A stretch of DNA of 64,000 bases, taken from NCBI GenBank assembly GCA_017631315.1, contig JAGBTN010000017.1, positions 124,001 through 188,000 of the forward strand. Reading direction: 5' to 3'. Shown one piece after another: positions 1 through 9,304 of the stretch. The stretch comes from Bacteroidaceae bacterium. GTDB taxonomy: Bacteria > Bacteroidota > Bacteroidia > Bacteroidales > Bacteroidaceae. Both the position numbers and the translations under genes were made by a program. A model generated the notes under the pieces. That model was given only the letters and a program-made list of their open reading frames with translations, did no database searches and had not been told where the DNA came from. Positions within the stretch are counted from its first letter, which is position 1. Each line of letters begins with the position of its first letter.

Positions 1-2196
1 ACACAGGTTTTTACATCCGATGGCAAGCAGATAGGAACATGGAGCTACAGTAGTGCGAATCGTGTGTTTGCGGATTACAATGAACTTCCTCAACCCCTGG
101 TGCAGGCTCTTGTTGCAACGGAGGACATTCGCTTTTATAATCATAGTGGCATAGATTTCCAAGCCTTGCTGCGTGCCATCGTGAAGCGTGGAATACTGAG
201 GCAGAAGAGTGCGGGTGGTGGTAGTACTATTACGCAACAGTTGGCCAAGCAGCTTTATTCTGCAAAGGCTGCCAATACGAAGGAACGTCTTTTGCAAAAA
301 CCTATTGAGTGGGTTATTGCGCTTAAGTTGGAGCGTTTTTATACAAAGGAAGAAATCATTTGTATGTATTTTAATTACTTTGATTTCTTACACAATGCTG
401 TAGGTATCAAGACTGCTTCGCAAACTTATTTCGGTAAGGAGCCGATGGCGTTGGATACTTGCCAGTGTGCTTTGCTTGTGGGTATGTGTAAGAATCCGAG
501 TTTGTACAATCCTGTCCGTTATCCGGAGCGTTGCATTGAACGGCGTAACATTGTATTGTTACAGATGGCTAAAGCGGGATATATTACGGAAGAGCAGCGT
601 GAAGAATTCAGAACACGTCCGTTGGGTTTGAACTTCCATCGTGTTAATCATAAGGAGGGTCATGCGACTTATCTGCGCGACCATTTGCGTCGGATTTTGA
701 TGGCTAAGAAGCCTGTCCGCAGTGACTATGCATCTTGGCAGAATCAGCAGTATTACGAGGATTCGCTTTCTTGGGTGAATGATCCGGTTTATGGCTGGTG
801 TAATAAGAATTTGAATCGTGATGGGCGTCCTTATAATATATATACGGATGGTCTCAAGGTTTACACGACTCTCGACAGCCGCATGCAGGAGTATGCGGAG
901 CAAGCGGTTGCTAAACATGTGACGGGCGAGTTGCAGCCTCTCTTTGATAAGGAGCAGAAGAACAATAAGAATGCTCCTTATGCTTCGGCTATCTCTGCCA
1001 CCAGGGCAAGGGCTAATCTGGCTCGTGCGAAGCGTCAGAGTTCGCGTTATATTGAGATGAAGAAGGCTGGTTTTAGTGATGCCGAAATTGACGAGGCGTT
1101 CTTGAAGCCTGTAGAGATGACGGTTTATTCGCTTACGGGCGACAAGGATACGGTGATGACTCCTCTTGACAGTATCCGATACTACAAGTCGTTCCTCCGT
1201 ACTGGTTTTATGTGTATGGATGCCGAAACTGGGCATGTGAAGGCTTACGTGGGTGGTGTTAATTACAGTTATTTCCAGTATGATATGTGTACTCAGGGCA
1301 AGAATCAGGTTGGTTCTACCATTAAACCTTTCCTTTATTCGCTGGCTATGGAGAATGGTTGGTCGCCCTGTGATGAGGCTCCAAACGTTCAGCAGACTTA
1401 TGTTGTGGCTGGCAATCAGTTGTGGACGCCTCGCAATGGCAGCCGTTCCCGCTATGGTGAGCAGGTGACTTTGAAGTGGGGGTTGGCTACGAGTAACAAC
1501 TGGATTTCTGCTTATCTGCTTAATCAACTCAGTCCGGACTTGTTTGTCAGGCTTTTACATGACTTTGGGGCTAAGAATCAGGATATACATCCTTCGTTGG
1601 CTCTTTGCCTTGGTCCGTGCAATCTTTCTGTGGCCGAGATGGTGGGTGCTTATTCTGCTTTTCCGCAGAAGGGTGTCCGTCGTACGCCTCTCTATGTGAC
1701 TCGCATCGAGGATAGTGATGGTAATGTGCTGTCTCAGTTCCAGTCGAGTGTGAAGGAGGTTATCTCTGAGGAGGCTGCCTACAAGATGGTTGTTATGATG
1801 CGTGGTGTTATTGATGGCGGAACGGGCTCCCGTATGCGCAATCGTTACCATATTACTGCGCCTATGGGTGGTAAGACGGGTACGACCAACGACAATAGCG
1901 ACGGCTGGTTTATTGGTTATACGCCGCGTCTTTGCTTTGGTGCGTGGGTTGGTGGCGACGAGCATGATGTTCATTTTGCCAGCATGGCGTATGGACAGGG
2001 TGCAAACTCTGCTCTTCCCATTAACGCTTATTTCTTGCAGAAGGTTTTTGCTGACGAGCAGCTTGGCTACAGCCAGTCGGAGGAGTTCGATATGCCGTCG
2101 GGTTTCGACCCTTGTGGCGGTGATTTGTCGGAGGACGAATTTGGCGATGAGGAGTTTGTAGAAGAGATGGGTTTCGACTCGGAAACCTATCAGTAG
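1..2196 (+). CDS. Penicillin-binding protein 1A, 5'-truncated by window edge
   Basis: Bifunctional class A PBP that polymerises and cross-links peptidoglycan on the outer face of the inner membrane. The frame is open from base 1 and is already protein-like upstream of the first in-window start (GTG at 64), so the cytoplasmic/membrane N-terminus lies outside the window; 731 residues are visible. The GT51 transglycosylase region holds 'ATEDIRFYNHSGID' (catalytic Glu, visible residue 41) and 'GGSTITQQLAKQL'. The transpeptidase part shows the three penicillin-binding motifs: S439-T-I-K, S498-N-N and K625-T-G. The C-terminus is acidic (many Glu/Asp), common in Bacteroidetes PBP1A. A hairpin follows 29 bases after the stop. 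Family assignment is firm; which paralogue it is cannot be settled from this window. Confidence 0.95.
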   Translation, partial: TQVFTSDGKQIGTWSYSSANRVFADYNELPQPLVQALVATEDIRFYNHSGIDFQALLRAIVKRGILRQKSAGGGSTITQQLAKQLYSAKAANTKERLLQKPIEWVIALKLERFYTKEEIICMYFNYFDFLHNAVGIKTASQTYFGKEPMALDTCQCALLVGMCKNPSLYNPVRYPERCIERRNIVLLQMAKAGYITEEQREEFRTRPLGLNFHRVNHKEGHATYLRDHLRRILMAKKPVRSDYASWQNQQYYEDSLSWVNDPVYGWCNKNLNRDGRPYNIYTDGLKVYTTLDSRMQEYAEQAVAKHVTGELQPLFDKEQKNNKNAPYASAISATRARANLARAKRQSSRYIEMKKAGFSDAEIDEAFLKPVEMTVYSLTGDKDTVMTPLDSIRYYKSFLRTGFMCMDAETGHVKAYVGGVNYSYFQYDMCTQGKNQVGSTIKPFLYSLAMENGWSPCDEAPNVQQTYVVAGNQLWTPRNGSRSRYGEQVTLKWGLATSNNWISAYLLNQLSPDLFVRLLHDFGAKNQDIHPSLALCLGPCNLSVAEMVGAYSAFPQKGVRRTPLYVTRIEDSDGNVLSQFQSSVKEVISEEAAYKMVVMMRGVIDGGTGSRMRNRYHITAPMGGKTGTTNDNSDGWFIGYTPRLCFGAWVGGDEHDVHFASMAYGQGANSALPINAYFLQKVFADEQLGYSQSEEFDMPSGFDPCGGDLSEDEFGDEEFVEEMGFDSETYQ

Positions 2197-2224
2197 CGGC
2201 TTTCTCTTTATAGACAAAATGTCA

Positions 2225-2267
2225 TTGATTTATGTCAATATCATATCAGAGTGTTGACATAAATCAA
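2225..2267. promoter_or_regulatory. Inverted pair of CRP/FNR-like 14-mers
   Basis: TTGATTTATGTCAA at 2225-2238 and its exact reverse complement TTGACATAAATCAA at 2254-2267, separated by 15 bases. Each 14-mer is itself nearly the CRP/FNR-family operator TTGAT-N4-ATCAA (one mismatch). They lie about 82 and 111 bases before the predicted start of the candidate small RNA. The same 14-bp stem could instead act as a hairpin terminator for the PBP1A gene, although no T-run follows directly. Confidence 0.5.
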
Positions 2268-2305
2268 CAAAATCTGTATTATTTTTGCTTTTCTATTTGT
2301 TTTGC

Positions 2306-2335
2306 TTGCAAATAGATATTATTGTCGTACCTTTG
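2306..2335 (+). promoter_or_regulatory. Bacteroidetes-type promoter for candidate small RNA
   Basis: A perfect -7 element TACCTTTG at 2328-2335 and a TTG at 2306-2308, 19 bases apart. The predicted start is about 2342. No plausible coding sequence follows before the terminator at 2445. Confidence 0.65.
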
Positions 2336-2341
2336 CAATGT

Positions 2342-2478
2342 CAAAAGAAACACAGATAATAGAAAAATAGAAATAGTTGCTTTAGTGTTAAGGTGAAAAG
2401 ATTTATTTGAAGGTTAATAGTTGTTAGTTTTAGTTTTTTTCAGGAGAAGCAATCCGTGAGGACCGCTTCTTTTTTTGT
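2342..2478 (+). ncRNA. Candidate small RNA, about 135 nt
   Basis: A strong promoter at 2306-2335 is followed, without a credible reading frame, by an A/T-rich stretch ending in a hairpin plus T-run at 2445-2476. Promoter, non-coding body and intrinsic terminator together define a short independent transcription unit between the PBP1A and DUF1599 genes. I do not recognise an Rfam family in it. CRP/FNR-like boxes upstream suggest control by redox, nitrosative or carbon state, but that is inference. Confidence 0.5.
2445..2476 (+). terminator. Intrinsic terminator of candidate small RNA
   Basis: AGAAGC at 2445-2450 pairs with GCTTCT at 2465-2470. TCC/GGA can pair inside the loop, and a run of T follows. 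Confidence 0.7.
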
Positions 2479-2592
2479 CCTTATGCGTAGCCGTCGGCGA
2501 TTTCTGCTTTGCTTTTGTGTCGTTAGCGAGTAGGTAAACATTTAATTTCGGGTAGTTGTTCCGTCGGGTTCGACAATGGCTGTTTTTCTCCT

Positions 2593-2702
2593 CCTTTGCC
2601 GTGTCGTTGAAATAGGTTAACCTTTTTGTTCAATTCGACGTGCCTTTCTGCTCAATTAGGTTAACCTTTTTGCCCGAAAAGGTTAACCTGTTTCGAACGA
2701 AT
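2593..2702. repeat. 22-bp-period intergenic array, locus A
   Basis: Octamers spaced exactly 22 bases apart: CCTTTGCC (2593), GGTTAACC (2615), GACGTGCC (2637), GGTTAACC (2659), GGTTAACC (2681). Each is followed by a 14-base spacer such as TTTTTGCCCGAAAA. The rest of the 2479-2978 gap shows no gene. Confidence 0.75.
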
Positions 2703-2978
2703 CTTCTTGCTTTGTCATTTCTTTGAAACTAAGGATGTTATAATGGCTACTTTTTTGTGTGCGAAACTTTAGTGTCGCAGGGGTGGGGAAGCGTTGTGCG
2801 AGGGAGAAATATATAGTAGGTTTCTCGGCAAGAAGTTGGTTGGTTATGTGCTTTTCGAGCAGACGATTTCTGTTTCCCGGTGTTCCCCAGTGTGCCAGAT
2901 GCTGTGTTGCTCAAAACCAAATGGCGTGTTAAGCGAACATTTTTGCGCGGTTATGCCCTATAATTAAAAATAATGTAG

Positions 2979-2986
2979 TAAATTTG
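2979..2986 (+). promoter_or_regulatory. -7 element of the DUF1599-tpiA-folE operon
   Basis: TAAATTTG fits TAnnTTTG and lies 28 bases before the ATG at 3015. A clear upstream -33 element was not found. Confidence 0.5.
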
Positions 2987-3014
2987 CACGCGAATATGTT
3001 TATTACAAGTCGCT

Positions 3015-3572
3015 ATGGAAACTCAGCAACAGTTTGAGAAGGTGATGGAGGAATGTCGTGCCTTGTTTGTCAAGAAGTTACACGACTATGGCGCAGCATG
3101 GCGCATACTCCGCCCCTCTTCGCTAACCGACCAGATATACATCAAAGCCAATCGCATCCGCAGCATCGAGACGAAAGGCGTTTCTTTCATCAACGAAGGT
3201 GTACGACCGGAGTTCATTGGCATTGTGAATTACGCCATTATCGGTCTCATACAGTTGGAGAAAGGCTATTCCGAGAAGCCCGACGACATGACGAAGGACG
3301 AGGCCATTGCGGCTTACGACAAGCATGCTCAGCAAACTCTGCAGTTGATGCTTCGCAAAAACCATGACTACGACGAGGCTTGGCGAGGCATGCGCATCAG
3401 CAGTTACACCGACCTTATCCTAATGAAGGTGTTCCGCACGAAGCAAATCGAGCAACTCGACGGCAACACATTGGTGTCGGAAGGCGTCGATGCAAACTAC
3501 ATGGACATGTTGAATTATGCCGTCTTCGGCTTGATAAAGTTAACCTTCGGTGAAGACAACGCTGAAGCATAA
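3015..3572 (+). CDS. DUF1599 domain protein (two repeats)
   Basis: 185 residues made of two similar halves. Residues about 15-82 contain 'KKLHDYGAAWRILRPSSLTD' and 108-176 contain 'RKNHDYDEAWRGMRISSYTD'; both continue with a conserved Lys/Arg pair, a Glu-Gly and an Asn-Tyr-Ala. This is the DUF1599 (nucleotide-modification-associated) fold, common in Bacteroidetes; biochemical function is not established. It starts a tight five-gene operon, and its 3' end overlaps the GTG of the next gene by 23 bases, suggesting translational coupling. The order DUF1599, DoxX-like, tpiA, SPOR, folE is one I recall from other Bacteroidales genomes. Confidence 0.85.
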   Translation: METQQQFEKVMEECRALFVKKLHDYGAAWRILRPSSLTDQIYIKANRIRSIETKGVSFINEGVRPEFIGIVNYAIIGLIQLEKGYSEKPDDMTKDEAIAAYDKHAQQTLQLMLRKNHDYDEAWRGMRISSYTDLILMKVFRTKQIEQLDGNTLVSEGVDANYMDMLNYAVFGLIKLTFGEDNAEA

Positions 3573-4818
3573 ACTCGCGGTTGCGATGGTGAATGTGGCA
3601 CGTCTGCTGCTAAGCCTGACGTTCCTCTTTTCCGGAGTGGTAAAACTCATCGACCCGCGTGGCACGCAATACAAGATAGAAGACTACGGAGCCGCTTTCG
3701 GCATGGCAGCTTTCCTTCCAGACGGAATGCCACTTACCTTGTCCTGCACCCTCGCCGTTACAGAATTCTTGGTGGGCATCTATCTGCTCTATGGCATTCG
3801 TCGCCGTATGGCAGCAAGCCTGGCACTGTGTTTCATGCTCGTCATGACACCCCTCACACTCTATCTGGCAATAGCCAATCCGGTGACCGACTGCGGCTGC
3901 TTTGGCGATGCCCTCGTGCTCACCAACTGGCAAACCTTTCAGAAAAACGTCGTTCTGCTCGCCTGTTCCATCATTGTTCTGCGCTACAACTCCCTGATAC
4001 TGCGATTTGTGACGCGAAGAAACCAGTGGATGGTTGCACTCTACTCACTCGTTTTCGCCTGCATCTTTATGGCCTATAATCTGTGGCAACTGCCCGTCAT
4101 CGACTTCCGCCCCTATCACGTAGGTGCCGATGTACGACAGGCTTGGCAAGACGACAGGCACAACTCTGGTCAGTTCGTCACAACATTCATCCTCGAAAAA
4201 GACGGCATACAAAAAGAATTCACACTGGAAAACTACCCGGACAGCACCTGGACCTTTGTCGATTCACACACCGTTCAACACCAAACCGCCAAGCAAAGCG
4301 GAGTGGGCGACCTGCTTATACAAGACGCACAAAGCGGTGAAGACATCACAGAACAGATACTCAACGACACAACATACAACTTCCTTCTCGTAGCCCCCTA
4401 CCTAGAGAAAGCCGACGATGGCGTCATGGGCGAACTCCTTTCGCTCTACGATTACAGTCAGGAGAACGGCTACGGCTTCTACTGCCTCACCTCAAGCAGC
4501 GAACAAGCCATCGAGAACTGGAAGGAAATGACCGGAGCAGAATACCCCTTCTGCCTTGCCGATGCAGTAGTGCTCAAGACGATTGTACGCTCCAATCCCG
4601 GCCTAATACTCCTTCACGATGGTAAAATCGTCGGGAAATGGGCCTCGGCCGCACTGCCTGAGCCGGCAGAACTCAATATCCTTTCCACGCAAAACGTCAA
4701 CAGCCAAAGCCGACGCATAGCCGGCATCCTCGGCTGGTACATCCTCCCCCTGCTTGTCTTCCTGCTTATCGATGCAGTAAGCGTAGCACGAAACAAGAAG
4801 AAACACTCTAAAAAATAA
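3550..4818 (+). CDS. DoxX/MauE-like membrane protein
   Basis: 422 residues from a GTG at 3550; an ATG at 3586 would remove 12 residues and the overlap. The N-terminal half is a four-helix DoxX/MauE-type membrane domain with '[19 protein letters not shown]' around residue 115, whose vicinal Cys pair suggests a thiol-redox role. A further helix follows near residue 165, then a soluble domain of about 200 residues, and a last membrane helix near the C-terminus ('[17 protein letters not shown]') with a basic tail. Located between DUF1599 and tpiA in one transcription unit. Exact role unknown. Confidence 0.8.
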   Translation: MKTTLKHKLAVAMVNVARLLLSLTFLFSGVVKLIDPRGTQYKIEDYGAAFGMAAFLPDGMPLTLSCTLAVTEFLVGIYLLYGIRRRMAASLALCFMLVMTPLTLYLAIANPVTDCGCFGDALVLTNWQTFQKNVVLLACSIIVLRYNSLILRFVTRRNQWMVALYSLVFACIFMAYNLWQLPVIDFRPYHVGADVRQAWQDDRHNSGQFVTTFILEKDGIQKEFTLENYPDSTWTFVDSHTVQHQTAKQSGVGDLLIQDAQSGEDITEQILNDTTYNFLLVAPYLEKADDGVMGELLSLYDYSQENGYGFYCLTSSSEQAIENWKEMTGAEYPFCLADAVVLKTIVRSNPGLILLHDGKIVGKWASAALPEPAELNILSTQNVNSQSRRIAGILGWYILPLLVFLLIDAVSVARNKKKHSKK

Positions 4819-4846
4819 ACACATTTATCAACAAAAAACAAAAGAC

Positions 4847-5605
4847 ATGAGAAAGAAAATCGTAGCAGGTAACTGGAAAATGAACAAGAACCTGCAGGAA
4901 GGCGTAGCACTCGCCACAGAACTCAAAGACATGTTGGCTGCAGAAAAGCCCAATTGCGAAGTAGTAATCGGCACACCCTTCATCCACCTCGCCACCGTTA
5001 GCGAACTCCTGAAGGACAGCGTCATTGCTGTTAGTGCAGAAAACTGTGCCAACAAAGAAAGCGGCGCATACACAGGCGAAGTTAGCGCAGAAATGGTAAA
5101 GAGCACAGGTGCAGAGTACGTTATCCTCGGCCATAGCGAACGTCGCGAGTACTACAACGAGACTCCCGAAATCCTGAAGGAGAAAGTAGACCTCGCCCTC
5201 GCAAACGGCTTGAAGGTTATTTTCTGCATCGGCGAAAGCCTTGAACAGCGCGAAGCAAATCAGCAGGAAGCAGTTTGCAAAGCAGAACTCGAAGGCAGCG
5301 TATTCCATCTCTCTGCAGAACAGTGGAAGAATATCGTAATCGCCTACGAACCAATCTGGGCTATCGGCACAGGTAAGACTGCAACCGCAGAGCAGGCAGA
5401 AGAAATCCACGCCTTCATCCGTCAGTGCGTAGCCGAAGTTTATGGCGCAGAAGCAGCCGACGAAACTTCCATCCTCTATGGCGGTTCTTGCAAGGCAAGC
5501 AATGCACCCGAACTCTTTGGCAAGCCCGACATCGACGGCGGCCTCATCGGTGGCGCAAGCCTCAAGGCAGCCGACTTCAAGTGCATCATCGACGCTTGGA
5601 ACTAA
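4847..5605 (+). CDS. tpiA: Triosephosphate isomerase
   Basis: 252 residues, the normal length. Interconverts dihydroxyacetone phosphate and glyceraldehyde 3-phosphate in glycolysis, cytoplasmic. Catalytic residues are visible: N9-W-K11 in 'AGNWKMNKN', H96 in '[11 protein letters not shown]' and E168 in '[13 protein letters not shown]'; the phosphate-binding loops 'YGGSCKASN' and 'GGLIGGASL' are present. It starts 28 bases after the DoxX-like gene. A 10-bp hairpin follows before the SPOR gene. Confidence 0.97.
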   Translation: MRKKIVAGNWKMNKNLQEGVALATELKDMLAAEKPNCEVVIGTPFIHLATVSELLKDSVIAVSAENCANKESGAYTGEVSAEMVKSTGAEYVILGHSERREYYNETPEILKEKVDLALANGLKVIFCIGESLEQREANQQEAVCKAELEGSVFHLSAEQWKNIVIAYEPIWAIGTGKTATAEQAEEIHAFIRQCVAEVYGAEAADETSILYGGSCKASNAPELFGKPDIDGGLIGGASLKAADFKCIIDAWN

Positions 5606-5623
5606 TAACACAATCCTCCAATA

Positions 5624-5649
5624 TCTCCTCCCCAATCACGGGGAGGAGA
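5624..5649. other. Intra-operon hairpin between tpiA and the SPOR gene
   Basis: TCTCCTCCCC (5624-5633) and GGGGAGGAGA (5640-5649) form a perfect 10-bp stem with a 6-base loop. No T-run follows, so it is more likely an mRNA processing or stability element than a full terminator. Confidence 0.5.
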
Positions 5650-5683
5650 TAAATCAACAAACAATACAAACGTTAATTCGCAA

Positions 5684-6202
5684 ATGAAGTACACCTTTGC
5701 CCTCATCTTCTGCCTTTTGACAGTTCAAATGAATGCCCAGCAGGCATTTACCGAAAGGATACAGCAAGTGGTTGGCTCCATGGGAAGAATCCTTCTCCAT
5801 CAAGACAAAGCCATTACAGACCTCGTGAATGGTCCAAAGAGATCTGTCATATCGCCAAATCAGAAGGGACAGCAAGACGGAACAGCACAATATCCAGATT
5901 CTCTGGCTGCCGACAGCCTTTCCCAAGGCCCCACAATCAGGATTAATGGCTATCGCATCCAAGTGTACTTCGGCGACAATTCACGTAAAGGAAAGACCGA
6001 AGCACGAGCAGCAGGCTTGCGCTTCAGGAATTACTTTCCCAACCAACCTGTCTATGTCAGCTTCGCATCCCCTCATTGGCTCTGCAGAGCCGGCGATTTC
6101 CGTACAATCGAAGAGGCAAGCGAAATACTAAGACAGATTCGCGAGATGGGCATCTTCCGTGAAGCCGTTCTCGTGAAAAGCAAAATTAAAGTTAGATTAT
6201 AA
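5684..6202 (+). CDS. SPOR domain protein, exported
   Basis: 172 residues. An N-terminal signal peptide ends near 'VQMNAQQAF'. The C-terminal half (about 85-172, '[20 protein letters not shown]' onward) is a SPOR domain, a fold that binds denuded peptidoglycan at division sites. It lacks a membrane anchor beyond the signal, so it is probably periplasmic. It ends two bases before folE. Confidence 0.85.
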   Translation: MKYTFALIFCLLTVQMNAQQAFTERIQQVVGSMGRILLHQDKAITDLVNGPKRSVISPNQKGQQDGTAQYPDSLAADSLSQGPTIRINGYRIQVYFGDNSRKGKTEARAAGLRFRNYFPNQPVYVSFASPHWLCRAGDFRTIEEASEILRQIREMGIFREAVLVKSKIKVRL

Positions 6203-6204
6203 GA

Positions 6205-6789
6205 ATGGAACAGCAGCAGAAGCACGAACAGACCACCGCTCAGCAACAGATAGAAGAACATATCCACGCCATACTAAATCTTTTGGGCGAGGATACAAAT
6301 CGCGAGGGATTGCTCAAGACACCTATGCGAGTAGCTAAGGCAATGAAGAATCTTACATGCGGCTACGAACAAGATCCTGTAGCAATTCTTAACTCCGCAA
6401 AGTTCAATGAGGATTATCGTCAGATGGTGATTGTTCGTGACATTAACTTCTATTCTCTTTGCGAACACCACATGTTACCTTTTTATGGGAAGGTTCATGT
6501 CGCATACATCCCTGATGGACAAGTTACAGGCTTGAGTAAGATTGCCCGTGTGGTGGATTGTTTCTCCCATCGTCTCCAGATTCAGGAACGTATGACGAAG
6601 CAAATACGAGAATGTATACAGGAGGCTCTGTCGCCTTTAGGTGTAATGGTTGTTGTTGAGGCTCAGCACATGTGTATGCAAATGCGTGGAGTAGAAAAAC
6701 AAGGAAGCATTACAACAACTAGCGACTTCTGCGGCGCGTTCAATCAAGCAAAGACCCGAGAGGAATTTCTACAGTTAATTAGAGCATAA
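6205..6789 (+). CDS. folE: GTP cyclohydrolase I
   Basis: 194 residues, family length. Converts GTP to 7,8-dihydroneopterin triphosphate, the first step of tetrahydrofolate synthesis. Zinc ligands are visible in '[10 protein letters not shown]' (C86, H89) and in '[11 protein letters not shown]' near residue 157. The substrate-binding stretch '[20 protein letters not shown]' is intact. Last gene of the operon that begins at 3015; iorA follows after 56 bases with no recognisable promoter or terminator, so read-through is possible. Confidence 0.97.
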   Translation: MEQQQKHEQTTAQQQIEEHIHAILNLLGEDTNREGLLKTPMRVAKAMKNLTCGYEQDPVAILNSAKFNEDYRQMVIVRDINFYSLCEHHMLPFYGKVHVAYIPDGQVTGLSKIARVVDCFSHRLQIQERMTKQIRECIQEALSPLGVMVVVEAQHMCMQMRGVEKQGSITTTSDFCGAFNQAKTREEFLQLIRA

Positions 6790-6845
6790 CTTTAGAAGTC
6801 TTTCGGAATATATCCCGATTATCCCGATTATCCATAACAATAAAT

Positions 6846-8429
6846 ATGAAGAAACTTCTTTTAGGTGACGAGGCTATAGCCTTGGGTGCAATCAATGCCG
6901 GACTGAGTGGTGTATATGCCTATCCAGGGACGCCAAGCACGGAGATAACAGAATACATACAAAACGATCCTCTCGCCAAGGAACGTGGCATACACTCTCG
7001 TTGGTGTACGAACGAGAAAACAGCGATGGAAGCTGCTTTGGGTATGTCGTATGCAGGCAAGAGGGCATTGGTGTGTATGAAACACGTTGGCATGAATGTT
7101 TGTGCCGATGCTTTTGTCAATAGTGCCATTACTGGTGTGAAGGGTGGTCTTATCGTTCTTGCTGCTGATGATCCGTCGATGCATTCTTCTCAGAATGAAC
7201 AAGACTCTCGTTTTTATGCCAAATTTGCTTTGGTTCCATGCCTTGAACCTTCTAATCAGCAAGAGGCTTATGATATGATGGCTTATGGCTTCGATTTGTC
7301 GGAGAAATTGGGAGAACCGGTTGTACTTCGTGTTGTTACCCGATTGGCACATTCCCGTGCTGCGGTAGAAGTGACGGAGCCTATGGCAGAGAATCCTTTC
7401 TCTCCTGCTACGGATGCTTGGGTTCTCTTGCCTGGCATTGCGAGGAAGAAGTATGCTGTGCTTCTGGAAAAGCAAGAGACAATGATGCAGGCTTCGGAGA
7501 ACAGTATATACAATAAGGTTGAGACGTCTTCTTCTAAGACTGGCATATTGGCTTGTGGCATTGCATATAACTATGTTAAGGAGGCTATTGGCGATGATGC
7601 CAACCTTGTTAAGGTGTCGCAATATCCTTTGCCCGAAGATAAGATTAAAACTTTGGCTGCCGGATGTGACGAATTGCTTATTGTTGAAGATGGCCAGCCT
7701 GTTGTTGAGGAACTTGTGAAGGGCCTTTTAGGTGCGGACTATCCGGTGAAGGGACGTTTGACGGGCGATTTGCCACGTACTGGCGAACTGACTCCCGATA
7801 ATGTTGCAAAGGCATTAGGTAAGAAGACGGGTGCGGTGTTTGCTCCTGCCCAGAACATGGCTGCACGCCCGCCTCAGCTTTGTCAGGGTTGTGGCCACAG
7901 AGATGTTTATACTGCATTGAATCAGGTTTTGGCTGAATATCCCGAACATCGTGTGTTTGGAGATATAGGTTGTTATACACTTGGTGCTTTGCCTCCTTTC
8001 CAGAGTCTTTCTTCTTGTGTTGATATGGGGGCAAGCATTACAATGGCTAAGGGTGCGGCAGATGCCGGACTGTTCCCTGCTGTTGCAGTTATTGGCGACT
8101 CTACTTTTACTCATAGTGGTATGACCGGCCTTTTGGATGCCGTGAACGATAAGTCCAACATCACTGTGATTATTTCCGACAATCTCACGACGGGAATGAC
8201 CGGAGGCCAGGATTCTGCCGGCACGAACAAGTTTGAGGCTATTTGTCTTGGTCTTGGTGTTGAGCCGGAGCATGTTCGTGTTGTAGTGCCTTTGCCAAAG
8301 AATATGCCGGAGATTACGCAGGTTATTAAGGAAGAGATAGAATACAAGGGCGTTTCAGTCATCATTCCTCGCAGAGAGTGCATCCAGACATTTGCACGCC
8401 ATGCAAGAGAAAGAAAACAAGGAAAATGA
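6846..8429 (+). CDS. iorA: Indolepyruvate:ferredoxin oxidoreductase, alpha subunit
   Basis: 527 residues. Catalyses oxidative decarboxylation of arylpyruvates to aryl-acetyl-CoA, or the reverse reductive carboxylation, with ferredoxin. The N-terminal pyruvate-oxidoreductase fold starts 'AINAGLSGVYAYPGTPSTEI'; 'CQGCGHRD' lies near residue 346; the thiamine diphosphate site is 'GDIGCYTLG' through 'DNLTTGMTGGQDS'. The C-terminal 2x[4Fe-4S] ferredoxin domain of archaeal IorA is missing: the protein ends 'RHARERKQGK' with no CxxCxxC cluster. It overlaps iorB in an ATGA. Confidence 0.93.
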   Translation: MKKLLLGDEAIALGAINAGLSGVYAYPGTPSTEITEYIQNDPLAKERGIHSRWCTNEKTAMEAALGMSYAGKRALVCMKHVGMNVCADAFVNSAITGVKGGLIVLAADDPSMHSSQNEQDSRFYAKFALVPCLEPSNQQEAYDMMAYGFDLSEKLGEPVVLRVVTRLAHSRAAVEVTEPMAENPFSPATDAWVLLPGIARKKYAVLLEKQETMMQASENSIYNKVETSSSKTGILACGIAYNYVKEAIGDDANLVKVSQYPLPEDKIKTLAAGCDELLIVEDGQPVVEELVKGLLGADYPVKGRLTGDLPRTGELTPDNVAKALGKKTGAVFAPAQNMAARPPQLCQGCGHRDVYTALNQVLAEYPEHRVFGDIGCYTLGALPPFQSLSSCVDMGASITMAKGAADAGLFPAVAVIGDSTFTHSGMTGLLDAVNDKSNITVIISDNLTTGMTGGQDSAGTNKFEAICLGLGVEPEHVRVVVPLPKNMPEITQVIKEEIEYKGVSVIIPRRECIQTFARHARERKQGK

Positions 8430-9001
8430 AGAAGGATATCATCATATGCGGTGTGGGTGGACAAGGTATTCTCTCCATCGCAACTATCATAGGCGAAGCA
8501 GCTACAAGGGCGGGCCTTTATTTGAAACAGGCAGAGGTGCATGGCATGAGCCAGCGTGGCGGAGATGTGCAGTCGAATCTGCGTCTATCTACGGAACCTA
8601 TCTGGAGCGACCTCATTTCGGAGGCAGGCGCAGAACTTATTATCTCCATGGAACCTATGGAGTCGATGCGCTATTTGTCTTATTTGAGCAAGGACGGAAA
8701 GGTAGTGACCAACTCGAAGCCATTTGTCAATATCCCCAACTATCCTGCAGAAGATGCTTTGCAGAAGGAACTGGACGCATTGCCAAGTGTTAAACTCGAC
8801 ATCGAGGAAGTTGCCAAGGACTGTGGCAACCCCAGAGGTGCCAATATGGTTTTGCTTGGCATGGCGGCTCCTGCGATTGGGATTCTCTCTGTAGAAGACT
8901 TAAGAAACGCCATTGCTACGGTGTTTGCCCGTAAGGGAGAGCAAGTTGTGGAGGCTAATCTCAAGGCCTTCGATGCAGGCGTGAAGGCTGCAACGGAATA
9001 G
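8426..9001 (+). CDS. iorB: Indolepyruvate:ferredoxin oxidoreductase, beta subunit
   Basis: 191 residues from ATG 8426, chosen because it forms an ATGA overlap with the iorA stop and gives the standard start 'MKKDIIICGVGGQGILSIAT'; an in-frame ATG at 8378 would add an unlikely 16 residues. This gamma-type oxidoreductase domain pairs with IorA. 'GVGGQGI' and 'HGMSQRGGDVQSNLR' are family hallmarks. A strong terminator follows at 9036. Confidence 0.94.
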   Translation: MKKDIIICGVGGQGILSIATIIGEAATRAGLYLKQAEVHGMSQRGGDVQSNLRLSTEPIWSDLISEAGAELIISMEPMESMRYLSYLSKDGKVVTNSKPFVNIPNYPAEDALQKELDALPSVKLDIEEVAKDCGNPRGANMVLLGMAAPAIGILSVEDLRNAIATVFARKGEQVVEANLKAFDAGVKAATE

Positions 9002-9035
9002 CCATGCATGGCAATTTAGCCAACAGACAATAATG

Positions 9036-9075
9036 CAACGGCCGCAGGAAAGTACCTGTGGCCGTTGTTGTTTTT
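9036..9075 (+). terminator. Terminator after iorAB
   Basis: A 13-bp stem (9036-9048 with 9055-9067, one mismatch), 6-base loop, then TTGTTTTT. Confidence 0.85.
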
Positions 9076-9304
9076 GGGTATCGTGTTGGGCTGAAAATGT
9101 AAAATTATTTGCAGTACATAGGTGCTGCGAGAGGCGATTATTTTCGACGACGAGTGTCGTCTGTTGAAATGAATGGCATTTTTTGTGCCATTATGATGCT
9201 CTGAATGTCAATAGGTTATGTTCTGTTCGGTGTAAAAGCCTACGTGAAATCGTGTAAAAGCACAGGTTTTTTGCTCCATTGTATCGTGTAAAAATCGAAG
9301 ACAA

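Noticed and set aside
559-1527. Long minus-strand open frame (322 codons) opposite PBP1A
   Set aside because: Shadow of the PBP1A reading frame; Ile/Thr/Arg-heavy composition, no domain, and the plus-strand protein is unmistakable.
3123-3365. Minus-strand 80-codon frame inside the DUF1599 gene
   Set aside because: Shadow frame without start-site signals; the plus-strand duplicate-domain protein explains the sequence.
4808-5635. Minus-strand open frame of 275 codons opposite tpiA
   Set aside because: Antisense of a highly conserved gene; composition is artefactual (Cys/Phe/Ala rich).
8378-8425. Upstream ATG extending iorB by 16 residues
   Set aside because: Extension lies inside iorA and is Cys/Lys-rich; the ATGA overlap at 8426 gives the conserved family start.
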